The position numbers were made by a program, and so were the translations under genes. A DNA stretch of 64,000 nucleotides from Terriglobia bacterium (lineage in GTDB: Bacteria; Acidobacteriota; Terriglobia; Acidiferrales; UBA7541): the NCBI GenBank assembly GCA_020073485.1, contig JAIQFB010000005.1, positions 62,001 through 126,000 on the forward strand. The letters run 5' to 3'. Of the stretch, positions 1 through 8,838 are shown in pieces. Each line of letters starts with the position of its first letter. Positions within the stretch are counted from its first letter, which is position 1. Below the pieces are notes generated by a model, which saw only the letters and a program-made list of their open reading frames with translations, was not told the DNA's origin and searched no databases.

Positions 1-19
1 ATAGGAAGACGCGGCGCAT
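1..19 (-). CDS. Start of a downstream gene, possibly endolytic transglycosylase MltG (partial)
   Basis: Only the first six codons are inside the window (reading M-R-R-V-F-L). The ATG lies one base after the ruvX stop codon, so the two genes are probably translated as one unit. mltG (yceG) often neighbours ruvX in bacteria and begins with a short basic cytoplasmic stretch before a membrane anchor, which is why MltG is suggested. The visible sequence is far too short to prove the family; the assignment rests on context. Confidence 0.35.
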
Positions 20-20
20 G

Positions 21-488
21 TCAGTCTCGCGCTCCGTCCTGGCGGCGCGCGCGTTGCAGGTAGTCCCGCAAGATGATCGCTGCGGCGACATCGTCGAGAG
101 GAGTTTTCTTTCTATTTTCAATGCGGGCCTGCGAGCCGCGAAGCGTCTGTCTGCGAGGCTCTGCGGCGGAGATGGTCTGCCTGGCTTCCCAGGAACTCAG
201 CCGCTCGTCCATCAGATCGACGGGAATGCCAAGAGCTTTTCTCACCCGCTCGGAAAAACCTTTCACTTCCTCGGACATTTCGCTCGGCGATCCGTCCAGA
301 TGAAGCGGCAGGCCGACGACGATTCGCCGCACCCGCTCATCCCGTACCAGGTCGCGCAAACGGCCCAGGTCGCGCCGGCGATTGGTCCGCTCCCAGGTGG
401 CGAATGGGCGCGAAGTGACACCGGATTCGTCGGAAAGAGCCAGGCCCAGCCTCTTCTTGCCGTAATCGATCGCCAGAATCACACCCAT
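21..488 (-). CDS. ruvX: RuvX/YqgF-type Holliday junction resolvase-like nuclease
   Basis: A 155-aa RNase H-fold protein of the YqgF/RuvX family, linked to pre-16S rRNA 5' end processing and Holliday junction resolution. It has the family's opening strand AIDYGKKRLGLALSD near residues 5-19 with the first catalytic Asp, a VVGLPLHLDG block in the middle, MDERLSSWEA, and the C-terminal DDVAAAIIL with the last acidic residue. I chose the internal ATG at 488 because the motif follows at once; a longer form starting at 536 adds 16 residues unlike the family. The downstream gene starts one base after its stop. Confidence 0.9.
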   Translation of the reverse strand: MGVILAIDYGKKRLGLALSDESGVTSRPFATWERTNRRRDLGRLRDLVRDERVRRIVVGLPLHLDGSPSEMSEEVKGFSERVRKALGIPVDLMDERLSSWEARQTISAAEPRRQTLRGSQARIENRKKTPLDDVAAAIILRDYLQRARRQDGARD

Positions 489-614
489 GGCGTGGGAAGT
501 GGCGGGCGACGGCGCAGCGCGATGCGGAATTTCCATAACGTTATTATAACGTGGAAGGATGGTTTTCTTTGGTGAGCCGGATGTCTTGCCACCCTCGTGG
601 TAACCCTTCGTACC

Positions 615-2189
615 TCAGGGTTGCCGTCCGCGTGCGCCCGATTCCCACAGCGGCCACAGGCCCGCGATCTTCATCTGCGCGTCCAGGCCTGTGGCTTTGA
701 GCAGCGATTCGATTTCGGGGCGCGACTGGCGCGGGCCCAGCGGCTCGGCGCGTTCGGCAGCGCCAAACGTGGTGACCGCGGCGATGGCCGTATTTACCTT
801 CAGTTGCAGCAAGTCCACTTTGTCGAGAGTGTCCGAGGCGGCGTGATAGTTGGGCAGGTAATTCGCCTCTTCCTGATTGGCGATGAGCGTCGGCACGCCC
901 TCGACCAGGAAATCGAAATTATCGGCGCCCAGGGGAGCATCGAACACGTGCTGATCGGCGCCCCACGAATCGAGTGGCTTCAACGCTTCGCGCACGCCGC
1001 TTTCGATATCGTGGCGTCCGCCGAGCATGTATCCGGTTACACGTCCGATTCCCATGTCGAAAATAATTGCGACTCGGGCGCGGTCCATTTCCGCTCGATG
1101 CGTGCGGACGTAAGCCCAGGAGCCGAGCATGCCTTGCTCTTCTCCGGTGAAGAGAACGAAACGAATGGAGCGGCGCGGGCGCTCGCCCGTGCGCAGGATG
1201 TCGCGCGCCGCTTCGACGACCATGGCGGCGTTGCAGCCGTTGTCGAGCGCTCCGTTACCGAGTTCCCAGGAATCCAGATGCGCGCCCAGCAGCACCCATT
1301 CGTCGGGTTTTTCGCGGCCGCGAATTTCGCCGACCACGTTTTCCTGTTCCGCAGGCCCGCCTACCTTATTCGGAATATCCAGGCGCACGCGCACATTTTT
1401 TCCGGCCACCAGAAACCGCTCGAGCCGCAACGCATCTTCGCGCGCCAGAATGGCCTGCGGAAGCGATTCAATGACGCCGGTGTATGTGTTGCTGTGGCGG
1501 TACAGCAGCATTCGTTCGCGCGTGGACATCCACAGGATGGCTGCGGCGCCCGCGGATTTCGCCCGGGAAATAATGCCTGGCGCATTCATGTATTCCTGAA
1601 ACAGATCGTCCCAGGTTCGCAGGGGCCCGGAGTGAACCAGGACAATCGCACCCTTTGCCGCGGAGCCGATTTTGGAGAAGTCGGCATCTGTGCCTTCTCC
1701 AACCGACACCACTCCGGATTCAAGGCCGCCGGCCGGCGTGCCGGCAGTCCACGCAACCGAAACCAGATGCACGGGAAACGGCGCGGGAGAGAGCACTTCC
1801 AGATGCGTCGCGCCTTCCGACCACGTGGCGGGAATCGTGTACTTTTCTGTGTGGACGTCAATGCCTGCTTCGCGAAATGCCGTAACACCCCAAGCCACGG
1901 CACGCGCCGCCGCAGGCGTGCCGCTCACGCGCCCGCCAATTTCGTCCGTCAGGCGGCGGAGATTTTCCGCGAGCGCCGATTCTCCCATCGCGTTCTGGAT
2001 CAGTCTTGGCGCCACCTGCGCGCACAACGATTCCCCTGTCGTGGAACACGCTTCCACATTCGACTTGGCGGCCTCGCGAATGCGCGCCAGTGGGTCGGAC
2101 TGCGCGCCGGGAAGTTGCGCGGTAGCGGGAAGGGCTCTGGCGAGGACGAAAGCCGCGACCCAGGTTGGGGAAAATCGAAAAGGCCGCAT
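615..2189 (-). CDS. Exported M28-family zinc metallopeptidase
   Basis: A 524-aa secreted aminopeptidase- or carboxypeptidase-like enzyme. An N-terminal signal peptide ends near residue 24 (ATAQ). A protease-associated (PA)-like region spans roughly 130-270. The M28 dizinc catalytic domain follows: His304 and Asp306 in GAHLDSW, Asp316 in LDNG, the Glu350-Glu351 pair in FTGEEQG, Asp378 in IFDMG, and a late His in NYHAASDT near 464. These match the expected metal ligands and general base. Probable role: periplasmic or extracellular peptide breakdown. It is transcribed toward ruvX, with a gap of about 125 bp. Confidence 0.88.
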   Translation of the reverse strand: MRPFRFSPTWVAAFVLARALPATAQLPGAQSDPLARIREAAKSNVEACSTTGESLCAQVAPRLIQNAMGESALAENLRRLTDEIGGRVSGTPAAARAVAWGVTAFREAGIDVHTEKYTIPATWSEGATHLEVLSPAPFPVHLVSVAWTAGTPAGGLESGVVSVGEGTDADFSKIGSAAKGAIVLVHSGPLRTWDDLFQEYMNAPGIISRAKSAGAAAILWMSTRERMLLYRHSNTYTGVIESLPQAILAREDALRLERFLVAGKNVRVRLDIPNKVGGPAEQENVVGEIRGREKPDEWVLLGAHLDSWELGNGALDNGCNAAMVVEAARDILRTGERPRRSIRFVLFTGEEQGMLGSWAYVRTHRAEMDRARVAIIFDMGIGRVTGYMLGGRHDIESGVREALKPLDSWGADQHVFDAPLGADNFDFLVEGVPTLIANQEEANYLPNYHAASDTLDKVDLLQLKVNTAIAAVTTFGAAERAEPLGPRQSRPEIESLLKATGLDAQMKIAGLWPLWESGARGRQP

Positions 2190-2352
2190 TGGGCTTTGCT
2201 CCGGGCAGTTCTATTATGAAAGCAAAATCAGGCCAAACGGGAGTATAGCCCATTGGGCGCGGAGGGGATTTATCAAAAGGGGCAGGCGCTTGCCTGCGAT
2301 CTTGTGTAGCGCGGCGTCGCCTGATAGTTCTGGTGTGGGGGAATCACGATCC

Positions 2353-2577
2353 ATGGCCAAGCCCGGAAAATCCGAATTGGAGAAAGTTCTTAAATTGATC
2401 GTGGATTCCGCCGAAAAGCGGCTTTCGCATTTGCCGCCGAAAGATGCGGCGGCGGTGCGCAAGAAAATTCGTCGGATTGCTTCGGCAACCGCTTCGCTCG
2501 GCCGTGTGAAGGCTCCCAAGCCCGCACGAACCCACGCGCGCGCGGCTTCCCGGCGGTCCCGCACAAGAATTGCCTAA
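2353..2577 (+). CDS. Small basic hypothetical protein
   Basis: Encodes 74 aa. The N-terminal half (ELEKVLKLIVDSAEKRLSHLPPKDAAAVRKKI) looks like an amphipathic helix pair, and the C-terminal third is Arg/Ala/Lys-rich, suggesting nucleic-acid contact. The open frame extends upstream to 1672, but that part overlaps the peptidase antisense and is shadow. The ATG at 2353 is the first start outside the peptidase gene and its promoter zone. No family is recognised; basic small proteins of this kind are common in related genomes. A real gene is likely but not certain. Confidence 0.5.
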   Translation: MAKPGKSELEKVLKLIVDSAEKRLSHLPPKDAAAVRKKIRRIASATASLGRVKAPKPARTHARAASRRSRTRIA

Positions 2578-2599
2578 CGTCCTTCGAGTAAAACCCCTT

Positions 2600-2712
2600 G
2601 GTTGTTATTCCGAACTTCGGCGGGAGCCGGGGTAAACTCCGTGAGGGATCTCGCTTCGGTCTAAATCCAAGAGGCATTCCTCGGCATGAGGCGTGCCTCG
2701 GAATGACGGCGG
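2600..2712. repeat. Palindromic intergenic repeat, family TCATTCCGAGG (copy 1)
   Basis: This gap holds an imperfect inverted-repeat element whose right part, read on the minus strand, begins GTCATTCCGAGGCACGCC and continues GCCGAGGAAT. The same word order recurs on the plus strand at 19713-19806. The left part carries ATTCCGAACTTCGG and GGGATCTCGCTTCGG. It has no coding potential. Confidence 0.7.
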
Positions 2713-2780
2713 TTTGAGGATTTCCGGAAATCGTCAAACGTTTGCCTGAAGCGAATCTTGCCTTCGCGAGGCCAATCTGA

Positions 2781-3662
2781 TCACCGGCCTGATGCGGCGT
2801 CGAGAATGGCGTCCGCCACGCGAGCGACGCGGGCGATCTCGGCAACGTCGTGCACGCGCACGATATGCGCTCCGCCCAGGATCGACGCGGTAACGGTGGC
2901 CGCCGTTCCCAGCAGCCGCTCTCCGGCCGGCAAGCCGGGTTCTCCCGCCCGGGCCATCGCTTTTCCCAGGAACGATTTTCGCGAGGTTCCGACCACCAAA
3001 GGGCAGCCCAGGCTGGCGAATTCCGGAAGCCGGGCGAGAATTTCAAAATTCTGCTCGTGGCTTTTGCCAAACCCGATACCCGGGTCGAGCAGGATCTGCG
3101 ATTTTGTGAGGCCCGCGTGGCGCGCACGCGCCAAAGCTTCGCGCAGGCCGGTCATCACGTTCCGGATCACATCGCGCGCGAAGGGCCCTCGCTGCATGGT
3201 TCGCGGCGCGCCGCGCATATGCATCAGGATCATGGGCGCTCGGGCGCGCGCCGCGATCTTCGCCAGGCGGGGATCCGCACGCAAGGCCGAGATATCGTTC
3301 AGAATTTCCGCGCCGGCGTCCAGCGCCGCTTGCGCTACTTCGGCCTTCTGCGTATCCACGGACATGGGAATGCGGAGCTTGCCGCGCAAAATTTCAATGA
3401 CGGGCAGAATCCGCCGAAGCTCTTCATCCGAATGAATGGGTGTTGCGCCGGGGCGCGTCGATTCGCCGCCGACGTCGAGGATGTCCGCGCCTTCGCGTTC
3501 GAGTTGCAACGCGCGGGCCACGGCCGCTTCCGAATCCAGATACGCTCCGCCGTCGGAGAAACTGTCAGGCGTGACGTTCAGCACGCCCATGACGAGCGTG
3601 CGCGGGCCCAGCAGCAGAGTGCGCGAGCGCAGGCGCAGGCGATACTGTTTGCGGCGAATCAT
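2781..3662 (-). CDS. folP: Dihydropteroate synthase
   Basis: A 293-aa cytoplasmic TIM-barrel enzyme of folate synthesis, condensing 4-aminobenzoate with 6-hydroxymethyl-7,8-dihydropterin pyrophosphate. The family signature MGVLNVTPDSFSDGG lies near residues 25-39 and the second signature DVGGESTRPGA near 62-72. MSVDTQKAEVA, NDISAL, the substrate-loop GTSRKSFLGK near 225 and the late RVHDVAEI are also present. Length is typical. It starts with ATG and diverges from the LolA-like gene across a gap of about 230 bp. No other folate gene is adjacent. Confidence 0.95.
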   Translation of the reverse strand: MIRRKQYRLRLRSRTLLLGPRTLVMGVLNVTPDSFSDGGAYLDSEAAVARALQLEREGADILDVGGESTRPGATPIHSDEELRRILPVIEILRGKLRIPMSVDTQKAEVAQAALDAGAEILNDISALRADPRLAKIAARARAPMILMHMRGAPRTMQRGPFARDVIRNVMTGLREALARARHAGLTKSQILLDPGIGFGKSHEQNFEILARLPEFASLGCPLVVGTSRKSFLGKAMARAGEPGLPAGERLLGTAATVTASILGGAHIVRVHDVAEIARVARVADAILDAASGR

Positions 3663-3890
3663 CCGGCAACGATCATACCGAAAGCGCCCGGAATTTCTAC
3701 GTGGGAATGAGCCGAGAGGAAGACCCGCGGCGTGGCATTAAGGAAATCGCAACCCCGGAAGAGCAAGAGGCATCAAATCAGGTATGGTAGGATGCCAGCA
3801 CGATAGGGGATAGCGCTTGGCCGGGCAATATCTCGCAAGAAATTGGGCCGTGGCAAACAAACAGGGGCGGATCAGGGGGAAGCTGCGTTG

Positions 3891-4604
3891 ATGAAGTGTT
3901 CAGGAATCGTTTGTGTCATGCTGGCAGTGGTCTGTGCGTTGGCCGGCCCCATGCTTATCTCCACTTCGGGAATGCCCACTTCCCAGCAGGCAAATTTGAC
4001 GCTGGAAAACGTTCTCAAGCAGATGGACGCGCAGGCGGCGGACTTCCACAGCCTGACGGCGGATCTGGAAAGAACCAAAGTGACTGTCGTGGTCAACGAC
4101 AAATCCACCGAATCCGGCCGGATCCTTGTGCGGCGCGACGACAAGATGCGCATCGAACTGACGCAGCCGGACGAGCGAACCATCCTGCGCGACGGCGACA
4201 ATTTCTATATCTATAATCCCAAAATCCGGCGCGTCGAGGAATACAATCTCGGCAAGAAGAAGTCCGTCGTCGACCAATTCCTGTTGCTGGGGTTCGGCAC
4301 TTCGGGGAAATCGCTGACGGAAAGCTACGCGATGACCCTCAAAGGCGAGGAAACGCTCGATAACAAAAAAGCCGTATTGCTTGAACTCGTGCCCAAGACC
4401 GACGAAGTGAAGCAGCAGTTGTCAAAAATTCAGCTGTGGCTCGATGAATCCACGTGGCTCCCCGTGCAGCAGCAGTTTTTCGAGACCGGGTCGGGCGATT
4501 ATTTCATCATCCGCTACAAGAACATGGCTCGGAACGTGCGCATTTCGGACGTCGAGTTCAAACCCCACTGGCCGCACGGCACCACGAAAATTCAGCCGCA
4601 ATAA
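3891..4604 (+). CDS. LolA-like outer-membrane lipoprotein-sorting protein
   Basis: A 237-aa exported protein of the LolA/LolB-type fold (half beta-barrel that carries lipid or lipoprotein acyl chains). The hydrophobic segment MLAVVCALAGPMLI forms a signal peptide. The body has the family pattern: helix DAQAADFHSLTADLERTK, then repeated strands such as GRILVRRDDKMRIELTQP, DGDNFYIYNPKIRRVEEY and the late KIQLWLDESTWLPVQQ. The ATG at 3891 has AGGGGGA about 10 bases upstream; an in-frame GTG at 3843 would bury the signal peptide. Which lipoproteins or lipids it handles cannot be told. Confidence 0.82.
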   Translation: MKCSGIVCVMLAVVCALAGPMLISTSGMPTSQQANLTLENVLKQMDAQAADFHSLTADLERTKVTVVVNDKSTESGRILVRRDDKMRIELTQPDERTILRDGDNFYIYNPKIRRVEEYNLGKKKSVVDQFLLLGFGTSGKSLTESYAMTLKGEETLDNKKAVLLELVPKTDEVKQQLSKIQLWLDESTWLPVQQQFFETGSGDYFIIRYKNMARNVRISDVEFKPHWPHGTTKIQPQ

Positions 4605-4649
4605 AGTTTCTCTTCTCATACGAGTCATTCTGTAACAGGGAGACTTGGC

Positions 4650-6041
4650 GTGCATCCGGTCAACGAGACTTCCGCGATTAATCCCACTTATCTGGAAGAC
4701 GCCTCGGGTTTTCGGGGCCACGCCGAGCGCCTGTTCGTTCCCGAAGACGAGCAGGGCGTTGCCGAAGTATTGCTGCGCGCCACGCGAGAGCGGATTCCCG
4801 TGACCATTTCCGGCGCCGGCACCGGCGTGACCGGCGGACGCGTGCCGCAGGGCGGCTGGCTCATATCATTGGAGAAATTCTCGCGCCTCGAGATCAAAAC
4901 CGGAACCGCCATTGCCGGCGCGGGAGTGCTGCTTCGCGATTTGCAGGCCGCTGCCTCGGCGACCCGGCAGTTCTATGCGCCCGATCCCACGGAAACCACC
5001 GCGTGCGTCGGCGGTACCATCGGCACGAACGCCAGCGGCTCGCGCAGTTTTAAATATGGCGCGACGCGACCGCATGTTCTGGCACTCCAGGTCGTCCTGG
5101 CAAATGGAGAAATCCTGCACGTTCGCCGCGGCGAGGCCGTTCGTTTTCCGGTTCCCTCGATTTCGATTCCGCGCAGCACAAAACACGCTGCCGGTTATAC
5201 CCTCACCGCAGGCATGGATTGGGTTGACTTATTTGTCGGCTCCGAAGGCACCCTGGGAGTCATCACCGAAGCAGAGCTGAAATTGCTGCCCGCTCCGGAA
5301 ACGATTCTGGCCGGCGTTATTTTTTTTGCCAGCGACGCGGACGCACTGGATGCCGTTGACGATTGGCGCACGAGCGCGGCCCCGCGGATGATTGAGTATT
5401 TTGATCAGCCTTCGCTGGAGCTCTTGCGCGCGCGCTTTCCGGAAATTCCCACAACGGCGGCCGCAGCTCTTCTTATCGAGCAGGAACTGAAGGGCGAAGA
5501 CGACCCCGAAATGCGGCGCTGGCTGGATCGCATGGCGCGGGCGAAAGCGCTCGTGGACGACTCCTGGTTCGGAACCTCAAACGCGGACCGCGAGAGGTTT
5601 CGAGTGTTCCGCCACAGTTTGCCCGAGATGGTGAACGAAACCTTGCGGCGCACCGGCTGCCTGAAAATGGGCTCCGATTGCGCTGTGCCGCTGGAACACA
5701 ACCGCGAGATGGTCGATTTTTACCGCGCACGGCTCGATGAGAAATTCCGCGGGCGTTATGTGATTTTCGGCCACATCGGGGACGCGCACCTGCACGTGAA
5801 TATTCTCCCCGCAAAAGAAGAATCGGCGCAGGCCGCTGAAATTCTGCTGGAATTTGCGCGCAAGGCCGTGGCACTCGGCGGCACGGTCTCGGCCGAGCAC
5901 GGTCTCGGCAAACGCAAGGCGCACTTGCTTCCCATCCAGTTTTCGCGGCAGGAAATCGAAGCGATGAGGGACGTCAAACGACGCCTGGACCCGGCCTGGA
6001 TCCTTGGGCGAGGAACTCTGTTTGCAGAGAAGGACGGTTAA
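4650..6041 (+). CDS. FAD-linked oxidase of the glycolate oxidase subunit GlcD / D-lactate dehydrogenase type
   Basis: A 463-aa flavoprotein probably oxidising a D-2-hydroxy acid. The N-terminal FAD_binding_4 (PCMH) domain shows GAGTGVTGGRVPQGG near 54-68 and later GGTIGTNASGS and GSEGTLGVITEAELKLLP. The C-terminal FAD-oxidase domain carries the metal/flavin signatures FGHIGDAHLHVN near 373 and EHGLGKRK near 419. The start is GTG at 4650 with AGGGAGA upstream. The iron-sulphur GlcF partner is not next to it. The stop overlaps the stop of ada on the other strand. Substrate is undetermined. Confidence 0.88.
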   Translation: MHPVNETSAINPTYLEDASGFRGHAERLFVPEDEQGVAEVLLRATRERIPVTISGAGTGVTGGRVPQGGWLISLEKFSRLEIKTGTAIAGAGVLLRDLQAAASATRQFYAPDPTETTACVGGTIGTNASGSRSFKYGATRPHVLALQVVLANGEILHVRRGEAVRFPVPSISIPRSTKHAAGYTLTAGMDWVDLFVGSEGTLGVITEAELKLLPAPETILAGVIFFASDADALDAVDDWRTSAAPRMIEYFDQPSLELLRARFPEIPTTAAAALLIEQELKGEDDPEMRRWLDRMARAKALVDDSWFGTSNADRERFRVFRHSLPEMVNETLRRTGCLKMGSDCAVPLEHNREMVDFYRARLDEKFRGRYVIFGHIGDAHLHVNILPAKEESAQAAEILLEFARKAVALGGTVSAEHGLGKRKAHLLPIQFSRQEIEAMRDVKRRLDPAWILGRGTLFAEKDG

Positions 6042-7168
6042 TCGCCTGCTGCGATCTTACGGACTTTTCCCGATCCCGGTTCACGCATCATACCGGCGCG
6101 TTCCTGTCGCAGCAAATGTTCCTTGCGCTTCAGACCCCAGCGGTATCCGCCGAGCGATCCGTCTTTGCGCACCACGCGATGGCACGGCACAACGATGGCG
6201 GCGGGATTGGTGGCGCACGCCCGGGCAACGGCTCGCGTCGCCTTCGGGTCTCCCAGCGCGCGCGCCATTTCCGAGTACGTCCGCGTCGCGCCTGACGGAA
6301 TCGCGCGCAGAGCCTCCCACACGCGCCGCTGGAAAGCCGTAGCGATTACATCCGTCGGCAGGTCGAGCCGGGGATTCTGCCCCGCAAGGTGGCGGACAAT
6401 CGCGCGCACCCATTCGGAATGTTCCCCCGGGGCGCGCCGGATTTCCGCGCAAGGATATTCCTCACGCAGCGCCGCAGTCAGGCGCGCGTCGTCATCGCCC
6501 AGGCTCACCGCGGAGATGCCGCGATTGGTGGCCGCCACCAGCACGCGGCCCAGCGCACTGTTCGCGATCGTATAGGTAATGTTCATTCCGAGGCCTCCAC
6601 GGCCGTAGGTGGCGGGCGTCATGCCCAGTTGCGCATTCGATTGCTCGTACAGGCGGCTCGCGGAGCCGTAGCCCGCTTCATACAATGCAGTGGTCACGTC
6701 AATTTCCTTTCTTAGATTGGATTTCAGCCGAGCCGCGCGAATCGCGTCGGCATATTGCCGGGGCGAAATGCCCAGGGCCTTGCGAAACGTACGCTGCAGG
6801 TGCGTGGCGCTGAGGCCTGCCACCGTGGCCAGGCGGCTCAGGCTGGCGCGGCCGTCCTCGCTCGTCTCGATTTCCCTGCACACCCGCTGGATCATGCCTG
6901 CTTGCGCGCCTTGCCGGTGTTCCTGCGGGTGGCAGCGCCGGCAGGCGCGGAATCCGGCGCGCTCCGCTTCGTCGGGCGTGGAGAAGAGCATTACGTGTTT
7001 GGCGTCCGGGCGCCGCGACGGACACGAAGGGCGGCAATAAATTCCCGTTGAACGCACGCCGTACACAAATGCGCCGTCGCTGTTCGCATCCCGGGAGGCT
7101 ACGGCGGCGAGGTACTTGCGGCGGACGCTCGCAGGAAAATTCGATGGTGCGCTAGAAATCGTGTTCAC
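6038..7168 (-). CDS. ada: Bifunctional AraC-type activator / O6-methylguanine-DNA methyltransferase Ada
   Basis: A 376-aa protein with the full architecture of the adaptive-response regulator. The zinc/methylphosphotriester domain has GIYCRPSCPSR (Cys45, Cys49) and FRACRRC near 80. The AraC helix-turn-helix lies near 100-185, and the Ogt-type methyltransferase domain carries the active-site VVPCHRVVRKDGSLGGYRWG near 338-357. The first cysteine is the methyl-phosphotriester acceptor that switches the protein into an activator; the C-terminal cysteine repairs O6-methylguanine. The upstream region holds two ACGCAA words about 25 bp apart that could be operator half-sites, but this is speculative. 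Confidence 0.95.
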   Translation of the reverse strand: MNTISSAPSNFPASVRRKYLAAVASRDANSDGAFVYGVRSTGIYCRPSCPSRRPDAKHVMLFSTPDEAERAGFRACRRCHPQEHRQGAQAGMIQRVCREIETSEDGRASLSRLATVAGLSATHLQRTFRKALGISPRQYADAIRAARLKSNLRKEIDVTTALYEAGYGSASRLYEQSNAQLGMTPATYGRGGLGMNITYTIANSALGRVLVAATNRGISAVSLGDDDARLTAALREEYPCAEIRRAPGEHSEWVRAIVRHLAGQNPRLDLPTDVIATAFQRRVWEALRAIPSGATRTYSEMARALGDPKATRAVARACATNPAAIVVPCHRVVRKDGSLGGYRWGLKRKEHLLRQERAGMMREPGSGKVRKIAAGD

Positions 7169-7404
7169 GGATCGGCTGGCTCCTTCTGCCTTGAAGATAT
7201 CGGAATTGCGTCCCGCGGTGCTATCCGAATCTTGCGTTCAAACTAGGGGCGGCCATGACGGCCATGGCAAGGTGGAGTCCGAGGGCTGAGCCGCAGGGAG
7301 TTGTGCGTTAGGACAATCCCAGCAGAACGCGAATTGACGGAGAGTTTAGCGCAAGGGATAGTGTCTGCCAGCAGTGCCAGAGGCGTTAAAAATAAGGGAG
7401 ACCT

Positions 7405-7935
7405 ATGCGCACTGCTCGACACACAAAAATCATGCACCATTCCGACTCCAGTCGAGGCGGCGAACCCGTCGCCATCAAGAAATTGTCCGCGAGTTCGGCG
7501 ACTTCTGTGGTGGAAACGCCGTCCTGGACCACGCGCGCCAAGCCGAAAGGGATGGCGCGGGTTCCCACGCATGCCGTGCGCCCGGTAGAGGAGCGGCGCA
7601 GCTACACGCGCGCGAAGCTCAGCCTGCCCCTGCGCCTGAAGCGCATTGCCGGGCAGCGCGGGCACCGGCACCAGTCCCTGCGGACCACCAACATCAGCTC
7701 GAGCGGCGTCCTTTTCCTTTGCCCGCAGCACATCGAGCCGGGAACTCCGCTGGAACTCGAAGTCTGCCTGGTGGACAGGCCTCTGGGCCGGGGCACGGTA
7801 AGAATGACGACCGAAGCCCACGTGGTACGGGCCGAACCCGCGTCTCGCTCCGGCTGGCATGCGGTCGCCGTGTGCTTCGACGACATTTCCTTTCACCGGG
7901 AAGAACCCATTCCCTCCCGCTTTCTCAAGCAGTAG
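7405..7935 (+). CDS. PilZ-domain protein (cyclic di-GMP receptor type)
   Basis: A 176-aa protein with an unstructured N-terminus and a PilZ domain from about residue 65. It contains both c-di-GMP binding motifs: the RxxxR element in ERRSYTRAK and the [D/N]xSxxG element in TTNISSSGVLF. It has no output domain, so it probably acts by protein contact. The ATG at 7405 is preceded by AAGGGAG. Linked c-di-GMP genes in the window are a second PilZ protein at 13119 and a GGDEF cyclase at 60344, both distant. The target process is unknown. Confidence 0.85.
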   Translation: MRTARHTKIMHHSDSSRGGEPVAIKKLSASSATSVVETPSWTTRAKPKGMARVPTHAVRPVEERRSYTRAKLSLPLRLKRIAGQRGHRHQSLRTTNISSSGVLFLCPQHIEPGTPLELEVCLVDRPLGRGTVRMTTEAHVVRAEPASRSGWHAVAVCFDDISFHREEPIPSRFLKQ

Positions 7936-8008
7936 CCCGCATTGCCGGCTCGGGATTCAAACTCATGCTGCCCTAGAGTGCGGCTCGCGTGGCGCACGCT
8001 GTTTCGTG

Positions 8009-8076
8009 GCGCCGGCGTCTCGCTGGCTGTCTTTCATCTTTTAGCCTGACAAAAATCGCCCGCGAGACGCCGGCGC
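8009..8076. repeat. Perfect 15-bp inverted repeat GCGCCGGCGTCTCGC
   Basis: The arms at 8009-8023 and 8062-8076 are exact reverse complements, separated by 38 bp. The gap of about 255 bp between the PilZ and HAD genes shows nothing else. The structure resembles a small mobile or REP-type palindrome rather than a terminator, as no T-run follows. Confidence 0.7.
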
Positions 8077-8190
8077 AACAAGCTCGCTTTGGAATCGCGT
8101 GTAATTTCATGCTACTTTTCTTTCGGTAGGAACGAAAAAAGTGGGTCAACTTCAGAAATAGCCACGGGGTTGATATCCCATCAGACGGCC

Positions 8191-8838
8191 ATGAACCGGA
8201 AAAATTCCACCGAAGGCATTTTGTTTGACTGGGACGGCACGCTCCTCAATTCCTTCGCGGCCGACGCGCAGGCGTACTTCAGTATGTTTGATGCGCTGGG
8301 GATGAGCTTTAGCATGGAAGAGCTCAAGCGGCATTATTCCCCGAACTGGCATAAGGTCTACCGCGCGGCGCGGCTGCCGCGCGCGAAATGGGAGCAAGCC
8401 GACCGCCTGTGGATGCGGTTTTATAAGCTGCAACAGCCGGAGTTGCAGCCCGGCGCCCTTCGCGTGTTGCGCACTCTGGAACGCCGATTCACACTGGCAT
8501 TGGTATCGAGCGGAAGCCGCGCGCGTGTGCGGCGGCAGCTTCGCGAGCATCGGGTTTCGGCGATGTTCCGCGCAAAGGTGTGCAGCGAAGACGCGCCGCG
8601 CCGCAAGCCGCATCCCGCCCCGCTGCGCATGGCGCTGGATCAGCTCCGCCTTGTCCCTGAAGTTTGCATCTACATCGGCGACGCACCCGAGGATATCGAA
8701 ATGGCGCATCGCGCCGGCGTGCGGGGCATCGGCGTTCTCGGCGGATCGCCCGTTCCGGAGCGGCTGCGCGCCGCTTCGCCCGATGCATTGATCGAAACCA
8801 TTGGCGAATTGCCGGCGGCGCTGAGGAAGTTCGCGTAG
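8191..8838 (+). CDS. HAD-superfamily phosphatase (phosphoglycolate phosphatase / PGMB-like)
   Basis: A 215-aa cytoplasmic hydrolase. Motif I is LFDWDGTLLNS (nucleophile and acid/base Asp near residues 11 and 13), followed by a helical cap. Motif II is the Ser in LVSSGSRARVRRQL, motif III the Lys in RRKPHPAPL, and motif IV is YIGDAPEDIEMA. This is the subfamily I Gph/PGMB layout, so it acts on a small phosphorylated metabolite that cannot be named. The ATG at 8191 is chosen because motif I follows after only a few residues; an open frame to 8089 adds no conserved sequence. Its stop codon TAG lies inside the first arm of the repeat beginning at 8835. Confidence 0.85.
   Translation: MNRKNSTEGILFDWDGTLLNSFAADAQAYFSMFDALGMSFSMEELKRHYSPNWHKVYRAARLPRAKWEQADRLWMRFYKLQQPELQPGALRVLRTLERRFTLALVSSGSRARVRRQLREHRVSAMFRAKVCSEDAPRRKPHPAPLRMALDQLRLVPEVCIYIGDAPEDIEMAHRAGVRGIGVLGGSPVPERLRAASPDALIETIGELPAALRKFA

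Noticed and set aside
597-2219. 540-codon open frame on the plus strand
   Set aside because: Antisense to the M28 peptidase; composition is Arg/Gly/Ala-rich and without domains.
7243-7896. 217-codon open frame on the minus strand
   Set aside because: Overlaps the PilZ gene, which has both ligand motifs and a ribosome-binding site.
7940-7980. tRNA-like GATTCAAACTC element
   Set aside because: No acceptor stem or anticodon arm could be matched around it.
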